64,000 nt of DNA from Mycolicibacter nonchromogenicus (lineage in GTDB: Bacteria > Actinomycetota > Actinomycetes > Mycobacteriales > Mycobacteriaceae), in the NCBI RefSeq assembly GCF_002101775.1, contig NZ_LQPI01000046.1:62001-126000 (forward strand). Reading direction: 5' to 3'. A program made the translations under genes and the position numbers. Below, piece after piece: positions 59,234-64,000 of the stretch (position 1 is the first letter of the stretch; every line of letters begins with the position of its first letter). The notes beneath the pieces are model-generated. The model did no database searches. It saw only the letters and a program-made list of their open reading frames with translations, and was not told where the DNA came from.

Positions 59234-60094
59234 TCAGACGCGTGAGGCAGCTGTGAGCCACCCGACCTGATCGGCGATGATCTGCGGCGAATGACGCTCG
59301 CCGAACGGCTCGAAATGGTCCACGTCATAGTCTTTCCGGGTCGCGTGTGGCGCCCGCTGGACGAGACGATCGATGGCCCGCGCCGACACCGTGATGTCAC
59401 GGTCGCCGGCCTGAATCAGGACCCGGCAGTGCAGCTTTCCCGCCCGGGTGACCGGACGCCAGAGCGGCAGACGCAGAGCCAGGCCGGCATACACCTCGTT
59501 GCGCCAACCCGGTGCCACGACGGACAGAAATCCCTGCAGTTCGCCGGGAAAGGTCACTCCCGCGCGGCCGCCCGGCGCAGCGGCCAGCGGTATCAGAGCG
59601 TCGCGCATGGCCTGCGCCGTCAGCCACAGCGTATTGCCGGGGTCCACTCTCAGGCCGTGGACTGTGCGCCATCTGCCGTCGAGGAAGGGGCAGAGCAGGA
59701 TCACCCCGCTCACGCGCTGATCCGCGGCGGCGGCCTCCACCGCGGTTCCCCCGCTGAGTGAATAGCCCCAGAGGATGATCTGGTCGGGGTCGATCCCCTC
59801 GAGCGTCCGGGCGAAGGCAATGGCCGCCAATCGATCCTCGAGCTGCTCGCTGGTTCGAATGCGTTGCCGGGGCTGGCCATTCGAATCCCCCAGAAAGCGA
59901 TGGTCGTAGACCAGCACCGCGACCCCGGCCTGCGTCAGCGCTGCTGCGTAGCCGGCCAGTCCATCGTGGCGGGTCAACCCGAAGCCGTGCGCCATGACGA
60001 CGCACGGGATATCGCCGACGGCATTGCTCGGCCGATAGAGCCAGCCCGCGCACCGTGTTCCAGCGGAGATGAATGTGACGTCCGCTCGATTCAT
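59234..60094 (-). CDS. Alpha/beta hydrolase
   Basis: A 286-residue alpha/beta hydrolase with MAHGFGLTRHDG, the nucleophile GYSLSGG (Ser about 109), an acid in AGDRDITV and a final His in DVDHFEPFG. It resembles peptidase S15/YcjY-type hydrolases. It is not HsaD-like: it lacks the HGGGPGA and GNSLGGG arrangement of meta-cleavage-product hydrolases. ATG 60094 is preferred to TTG 60103. Convergent to hsaB with 15 bases between. Substrate unknown. Confidence 0.82.
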   Translation of the reverse strand: MNRADVTFISAGTRCAGWLYRPSNAVGDIPCVVMAHGFGLTRHDGLAGYAAALTQAGVAVLVYDHRFLGDSNGQPRQRIRTSEQLEDRLAAIAFARTLEGIDPDQIILWGYSLSGGTAVEAAAADQRVSGVILLCPFLDGRWRTVHGLRVDPGNTLWLTAQAMRDALIPLAAAPGGRAGVTFPGELQGFLSVVAPGWRNEVYAGLALRLPLWRPVTRAGKLHCRVLIQAGDRDITVSARAIDRLVQRAPHATRKDYDVDHFEPFGERHSPQIIADQVGWLTAASRV

Positions 60095-60156
60095 GGTCCG
60101 CAATCTAGCCGACGCCCGGCGCTGAGGTCGGCTGAATCGCCAGCCGCTCGACTAGC

Positions 60157-60636
60157 ATGCACCGGGTGAAGCGACTCGGCTGGTCGGCGGTGGCGACGCT
60201 CGCCTACGCGGCAGTGATGGTGGTGTTGGAGCGCGGGATGCGCAAGACGGGTGGCCCCGGAATCATCGGATTCGAGTTGGCCGGCAGTGCCGAACGGGCT
60301 CAGGAGATTCTGGAGGTCTGGGGAGACGAGGGCCGTCGGTGGGCGCGTTGGTCCCTGTGGCTCGACTTCGGCTACATGGCGACCTACGGAACCCTGGCGC
60401 TGTTACTCATCGAGCGTGCCCGCGCCCGGCACGGTCATCCGATCGCGCTGCGACTGTTGCCGATCGGCGCGGTGGCCGGCGATGCGATCGAGGGGGTGGC
60501 ACTGCTCAAGGCCCTCGAGGGCGTCGACATCGGCACCAACGCCCGGCGTGGCCGCGGCGCCGCCCTCGTCAAGTTCGCCCTGCTGGCGGTGGGGCTGGTT
60601 TACACCGTCAGCGCGGGAGTCCGCCGCCGGTCATGA
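60157..60636 (+). CDS. Small membrane protein of unknown function
   Basis: A 159-residue protein with about three membrane segments (about residues 9-24, 70-86 and 138-153) separated by Arg- and Glu-rich loops. I do not recognise its family. The ATG at 60157 overlaps a TAGCAT -10-like element (60153-60158); if that is the promoter, translation would start leaderless at GTG 60166, giving 156 residues. Its 3' end overlaps the convergent unknown gene by six bases. Confidence 0.68.
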   Translation: MHRVKRLGWSAVATLAYAAVMVVLERGMRKTGGPGIIGFELAGSAERAQEILEVWGDEGRRWARWSLWLDFGYMATYGTLALLLIERARARHGHPIALRLLPIGAVAGDAIEGVALLKALEGVDIGTNARRGRGAALVKFALLAVGLVYTVSAGVRRRS

Positions 60637-61905
60637 GCCGTGCCAGCATCGCTGGTGCTCGGCGTGGGTGCGCAGATACGCCCCGGGTGCGTAGAACTTG
60701 TCGTAGAAGTCGGTGTCGAGGTGCTGGGCCTGCAGGTACATCAGCACGTGCACCGTGGGGACGGTACCCGGTAGCTTGCCGAAGGTGTCGTAAATGTAGG
60801 ACGCCTCGCAGGTGACCAGTTCGGCGATGCCGTCCGGTGCCAGTGCCGAACCGCGCACGGCCGGGCTGTCCGCCCACGGCCCCGGGGTGTCGGGGTGCGA
60901 CGGACCGCCCGGCCCGAACTTGCGGGCCACCAGTTTGCGCACGCCCTCGGCAACCGAGGGGACATGCGGGGGACTGAGCGTCTCGAAGTGGCCGGGTAAC
61001 CCGGTGACATTCGGGAACGGCCAGCGCGGATCGGTGTCGGCGACGAATCCCAGTCCGGGCGCGCGCGGATCACCCGAGCCGCCCAGCACCGACAGCCGGT
61101 CCAGGCCGTCGAAGATCCAGCCGCCCAAGCCCATAGCCTGCAGGCCCAGTGCTCCGTTGTGGGCAGCGATGGACAACTCGGCACTGGCCTCGGTCAGGGT
61201 GTACTGCTCCACGAAGGACAGCGGTATCGGGTCGTCGGCGTGCGCCAATCCGGAGAACGCCTGCACGCCGGGGATGGCGCGGTCGTTGATGTCATCGGTG
61301 ATCGGATAACCGTTGGCCGCGAAGAACCACAGATTCTCCAGCAGGTGCTCGGCCAGGTCGGCCACATTGAACGCCAGCAGGCTGCCCGGGTGGTTGCCGA
61401 TCCAGGTGTTGTGGCCCTCCATGTAGGGCTCTTGGGCGGGCAGTTGCAGACGGGAATCCGAGAGGCGCACATAGGAATCGGCGGTGTGGCTGATCCAGGC
61501 CTCCACGGTCTCGAACTGCTGGGGCGGTTGGTCGCGAGTGGGCAGCAGATAGCAACCGGTGTCATCGGTGAAGAACAGCTGGCTGGTGTGAAAGCCCGCT
61601 GCCGACGGCATGGCCCGTCCGGTGGCGCTGCCGGGATAGTTCGGCAGCGCCGGTGCGTATCCGGGATGGTGCGCGATACCGTCGTGCCACCCGGTGGTGC
61701 CGGCCATCAGCGACAGCAGCAGCGCGCGCTCGACTTCGGACAACGGCTGCACCGGACGGCGGCTGGTGTAGGCCAGCGCGCCGTCCGGAATGGCGCCGCC
61801 CACGGGGAAGCGCCGCGACCGGCGTCCGGTGATCGCGGCGAACAGCCCGAACCCGGCCGCCTGCGCCAGCGCGGCCCGTTCGTGCTCGGTGATCGCCAGG
61901 GCCAT
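60631..61905 (-). CDS. Hypothetical protein of unknown family (424 residues)
   Basis: A soluble, 424-residue protein without signal peptide or membrane segment. Recognisable stretches include an N-terminal helix with HERAALAQAA, RRSRRFPVGGAIP, GHNTWIGNHPGS, AELSIAAHNGALGLQAMGLGGWIFDGL and, near the end, YLQAQHLDTDFYDKFYAPGAYL with TCEASYIYDTFG. It has several conserved-looking Trp, His and Tyr residues and looks like an enzyme, loosely reminiscent of nitroreductase-like folds, but I cannot support a function. The haemophore-like gene lies upstream on the same strand after nine bases. Confidence 0.75.
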   Translation of the reverse strand: MALAITEHERAALAQAAGFGLFAAITGRRSRRFPVGGAIPDGALAYTSRRPVQPLSEVERALLLSLMAGTTGWHDGIAHHPGYAPALPNYPGSATGRAMPSAAGFHTSQLFFTDDTGCYLLPTRDQPPQQFETVEAWISHTADSYVRLSDSRLQLPAQEPYMEGHNTWIGNHPGSLLAFNVADLAEHLLENLWFFAANGYPITDDINDRAIPGVQAFSGLAHADDPIPLSFVEQYTLTEASAELSIAAHNGALGLQAMGLGGWIFDGLDRLSVLGGSGDPRAPGLGFVADTDPRWPFPNVTGLPGHFETLSPPHVPSVAEGVRKLVARKFGPGGPSHPDTPGPWADSPAVRGSALAPDGIAELVTCEASYIYDTFGKLPGTVPTVHVLMYLQAQHLDTDFYDKFYAPGAYLRTHAEHQRCWHGS

Positions 61906-61914
61906 CGCCCGGGC

Positions 61915-62313
61915 CTACTTGCTGACGGTCTCCAGCAGCATCGCCAGCTGGGTGGGCGAGACCGCGATCCCGCACTGGTTCTTCAGGTCCGTCAGCGGCT
62001 GGGCGATGCCCTGCAGGGTCGACAACTGGTCGAGGTGGCCGATGAAGTAGCCCTGCACCGAGGACTTGGCCTGGTCGGCCGGCATGGTGGCCGCGGAGGT
62101 CAGCACGTCGTTGGCCTCCGGGTGCTCGTTGAGGAACGCGCCCGCCTGGCTGAGCACGCCGCTGGCGGTGCTCGACAGTCCGGCTGCCGTGCAGGGGGCG
62201 GGGGCGGCGTCGGCGGCGGGAGCGCTGGTCGTCAGCGTGGATGCGGCCACCGCACCCAGGATCCCGACGGCCGCCGCGCCGAGCGCCAGCCCAGAAGTCG
62301 TGGTGATGCGCAT
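61915..62313 (-). CDS. Secreted haemophore-like haem-binding protein
   Basis: A 132-residue protein with a Sec signal (cleaved about after residue 36, DAAPAPC) and a helical mature domain matching the mycobacterial haemophore family (Rv0203-like): an N-terminal Cys, LNEHPEANDVLTSA, IAQPLTDLKNQC with the second Cys. The two cysteines probably form a disulfide. Family members bind haem outside the cell and pass it to importers. The haem-ligand residue cannot be assigned by eye. It likely shares a transcript with the 424-residue gene. Confidence 0.78.
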   Translation of the reverse strand: MRITTTSGLALGAAAVGILGAVAASTLTTSAPAADAAPAPCTAAGLSSTASGVLSQAGAFLNEHPEANDVLTSAATMPADQAKSSVQGYFIGHLDQLSTLQGIAQPLTDLKNQCGIAVSPTQLAMLLETVSK

Positions 62314-62358
62314 AGCAGTGATCCCTTCGATCAGGTATTTCCAGCTTGGAAGCTCAAC

Positions 62359-63534
62359 CTACCGGAGTGGCAGCCAACCGCGGAGCCGGTGCAGTGCTTC
62401 CTCGATGTCGGCGGTGGGGCCGGCGAAGGACAGCCGGACGAAGGTGTTGCCGCGCTCGGTGTCGAAATCCACGCCCGGAGTCAGCGCAAGACCGGTGTCG
62501 GCCAGCAGGCGAGCGCAGAACGCCAAGGAGTCGTCGGTGTGCTCAGCGAGGTCGGCGTAGACGTAGAACGCCCCGTCGGTGGGAGCCAACCGGTTGATAC
62601 CCAAGCTGCGCAGGCCATCCAGCAGCAGCTCCCGGTTGGCGGCGTAGTGCCGCAGGTGGCCCTGCGCTTCGGCGATCGCCGCAGGGGTGAACGCCGCGAC
62701 CGCCGCGTACTGCGCCAGCACCGGGGGGCAGATGGTGAAGTTGCCGGTCAGGCAGTCCACCGCGCGACGCAATGCCGGCGGCACCAACAGCCAGCCCAAT
62801 CGCCAACCGGTCATCGCGAAGTACTTCGAGAAGCTGTTGGCCACCACCGCGTTCCGCGAGGTCTCCCACGCACAGCTGGTCTGCGGTGCGCCCTCGTAGA
62901 CCAGACCGTGGTAGACCTCATCGCTGATCAAGCGCACCCCGGTGGCGTCGCACCAGGCGGCGATCGCGGCCAGTTCCGCCGGCTCCATGACCGTCCCGGT
63001 CGGATTGGCCGGGCTGGCGATGATCACCCCCGCCAACGGGCCCGGAATCTCGGCGAGCATGGCCGCAGTCGGCTGGAATCGGGTCTCGGGCCCGCAGGGG
63101 ATCTCCACCACCTCGCAGCCCAGGGCGGACAGGATGTTGCGGTAACAGGGATATCCGGGGCTGGCGATCGCCACCCGGTCGCCGGCGTCGAAGCACGCCA
63201 GGAAGGCCAGCAGGAATCCACCCGACGAGCCGGTGGTCACCACCACGTCGTCGGGGTCTATCGCCAGGCCGTAGCGTTCGGCATACGAGCCGGCAATGGC
63301 CGAGCGCAGCTCCGGGATGCCCAGCGCGACGGTGTAGCCCAGCTCGTTGGCCTCCAGCGCCGCGGCCGCGGCGGCGCGCACCGGCTCGGGGGCTCCCACA
63401 CTGGGCTGACCGGCCGACAGATTCACCAAATCGCCGTGGCTGCGTTGGCGCTCGGCGGCCGCCAGCCACACGTCCATCACATGGAACGGTGGAATGCCGG
63501 CGCGCAGCGCCGCGCGGTCGAGATGGTTGGTCAT
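62359..63534 (-). CDS. aspB: Class I/II aminotransferase, aspartate aminotransferase type (AspB)
   Basis: PLP-dependent aminotransferase of fold type I. The 391-residue protein has NLSAGQPSVGAPEPV, the cofactor-binding GSSGGFLLAF, SPANPTGTV, SDEVYHGL and the PLP lysine in SFSKYFAMTGWRLGW. It closely resembles Rv3565 (AspB) and has the same relation to hsaB. ATG 63534 (MTNHLDRAALRAG) is used; an in-frame start nine bases upstream is less likely. Amino-acid preference is not established. Confidence 0.92.
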   Translation of the reverse strand: MTNHLDRAALRAGIPPFHVMDVWLAAAERQRSHGDLVNLSAGQPSVGAPEPVRAAAAAALEANELGYTVALGIPELRSAIAGSYAERYGLAIDPDDVVVTTGSSGGFLLAFLACFDAGDRVAIASPGYPCYRNILSALGCEVVEIPCGPETRFQPTAAMLAEIPGPLAGVIIASPANPTGTVMEPAELAAIAAWCDATGVRLISDEVYHGLVYEGAPQTSCAWETSRNAVVANSFSKYFAMTGWRLGWLLVPPALRRAVDCLTGNFTICPPVLAQYAAVAAFTPAAIAEAQGHLRHYAANRELLLDGLRSLGINRLAPTDGAFYVYADLAEHTDDSLAFCARLLADTGLALTPGVDFDTERGNTFVRLSFAGPTADIEEALHRLRGWLPLR

Positions 63535-63539
63535 GCGAT

Positions 63540-64000
63540 TCACCCTGTCATCAGTTGATGGAGGAACCGGGTGGAGTCCGGCATCGAGGCGAGCACGGTG
63601 CCGGAATGGTCCTGGTCGGGATAGATGTGCAGCTCGACATCCTGGTGATGGTCGATCAGCTGCTCATACAGGGTCTGACTGGATCGGAGTGGCACGTCGG
63701 CGTCATTCTGGCCGTGGCCGAGAAAGATCGGGCGGTCATAGCCGTCGGTCGGGGTGCCCAGGAAGCCGTCGAGCGCCGCGCCGATGCCGTCCAGGGAGCT
63801 CACCGGAGCGCTGAACAGCTGGTTCAGCGTGGTTCCCGCAACCAGCTGATCCAGTTCTGACTTGCACACCGTTTCCGCCCGATCTGTCAGCTCGCGCCCG
63901 CGAGGCGTCAGCACACTGTCGATGGGAATCTCGGGAAATGCCTCGCGCAGGGCGGCCAGGATGTAGGAGGTGTAGCTGATCGCCGCGGGAGGCACCGGCG
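63540..64000 (-). CDS. Secretory lipase family protein (C-terminal part; 5' end outside the window)
   Basis: The frame is open to the window edge and codes about 153 residues. It matches the C-terminal half of actinobacterial/fungal-type secretory lipases: AISYTSYILAALREAFPE, an Asp in GHGQNDADVP and a His in YPDQDHSGTV as the last two members of the catalytic triad. The signal peptide and nucleophile Ser must lie beyond the edge. It ends five bases before the aspB start on the same strand. Confidence 0.78.
   Translation of the reverse strand, partial: PVPPAAISYTSYILAALREAFPEIPIDSVLTPRGRELTDRAETVCKSELDQLVAGTTLNQLFSAPVSSLDGIGAALDGFLGTPTDGYDRPIFLGHGQNDADVPLRSSQTLYEQLIDHHQDVELHIYPDQDHSGTVLASMPDSTRFLHQLMTG

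Noticed and set aside
59234..60094. The alpha/beta hydrolase as a displaced HsaD
   Set aside because: It lacks the HGGGPGA and GNSLGGG pattern of meta-cleavage-product hydrolases and resembles S15/YcjY-type hydrolases instead.
61159..63558. 799-codon plus-strand open frame across three minus-strand genes
   Set aside because: It spans the unknown gene, the haemophore gene and aspB, including their gaps, with Gly/Arg/His-rich shadow sequence. The minus-strand genes have signal peptide and enzyme motifs.

Overview
The window is high-GC DNA from a mycobacterium. Almost every gene from 1 to 34 kb, and several after 55 kb, can be matched in order to the Mycobacterium tuberculosis H37Rv block running from about Rv3617 (ephA) down to Rv3565 (aspB), here in reversed orientation. 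Markers such as lsr2, clpC1, carD, kstR, kshB/hsaABC and the GlgE pathway fix the genus. PE/PPE genes are absent, so it is not a member of the tuberculosis complex. I cannot name the species from sequence alone. I saw no rRNA, tRNA, CRISPR array, insertion sequence or prophage, and no gene-free stretch longer than 300 bases.

Layout. (1) 0-16 kb: ephA (cut by the window edge), then a long co-oriented run: ftsH, the folate genes folE-folP-folB-folK, two membrane-protein genes, the pantothenate/CoA genes (a Rossmann/DUF2520 gene, panC, panD, coaX), lysS, lsr2 and clpC1, closed by a strong hairpin terminator. (2) 16-28 kb: lpqF-like lipoprotein, mhuD, an alpha/beta hydrolase, mutY and canB back to back, a membrane-anchored protein, radA and lpqE, carD, ispD-ispF, an unusual secreted octapeptide-repeat protein, cysS and rlmB. 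The diadenylate cyclase gene disA, which lies next to radA in M. tuberculosis, is missing. (3) 28-34 kb: a secreted phosphodiesterase, an ArsB-like transporter, a metallo-beta-lactamase-fold protein, then kstR and fadE34 around a perfect KstR operator.

(4) 34.5-50.4 kb: a compact eight-gene cluster for alpha-glucan and trehalose metabolism: glgE-glgB, then malQ-treS-pep2 on the other strand, then glgX-treY-treZ. Together they encode a complete cycle: trehalose to maltose (TreS), maltose 1-phosphate (Pep2), linear glucan (GlgE), branching (GlgB), and back to trehalose by debranching (GlgX), TreY and TreZ, with MalQ handling short malto-oligosaccharides. In M. tuberculosis these genes sit at four separate loci. 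(5) 50.5-54.7 kb: a single 1383-residue assimilatory nitrate reductase fused to a flavodoxin/NADPH reductase, preceded by a good GlnR box. Blocks 4 and 5 (about 20 kb) are placed between fadE34 and kshB, splitting the cholesterol-catabolism locus.

(6) 54.7-64 kb: a secreted protein, kshB diverging from hsaA-hsaC-hsaB with KstR operators between them, and then genes that differ from the reference order. hsaD (the meta-cleavage product hydrolase) is missing between hsaA and hsaC, and nat is missing after hsaB. The tail holds an alpha/beta hydrolase, a small membrane protein, a 424-residue protein of unknown family, a haemophore-like secreted protein, aspB, and the C-terminal part of a secretory lipase that runs off the window.

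Comparisons with M. tuberculosis gene order are from memory, not from a database search.
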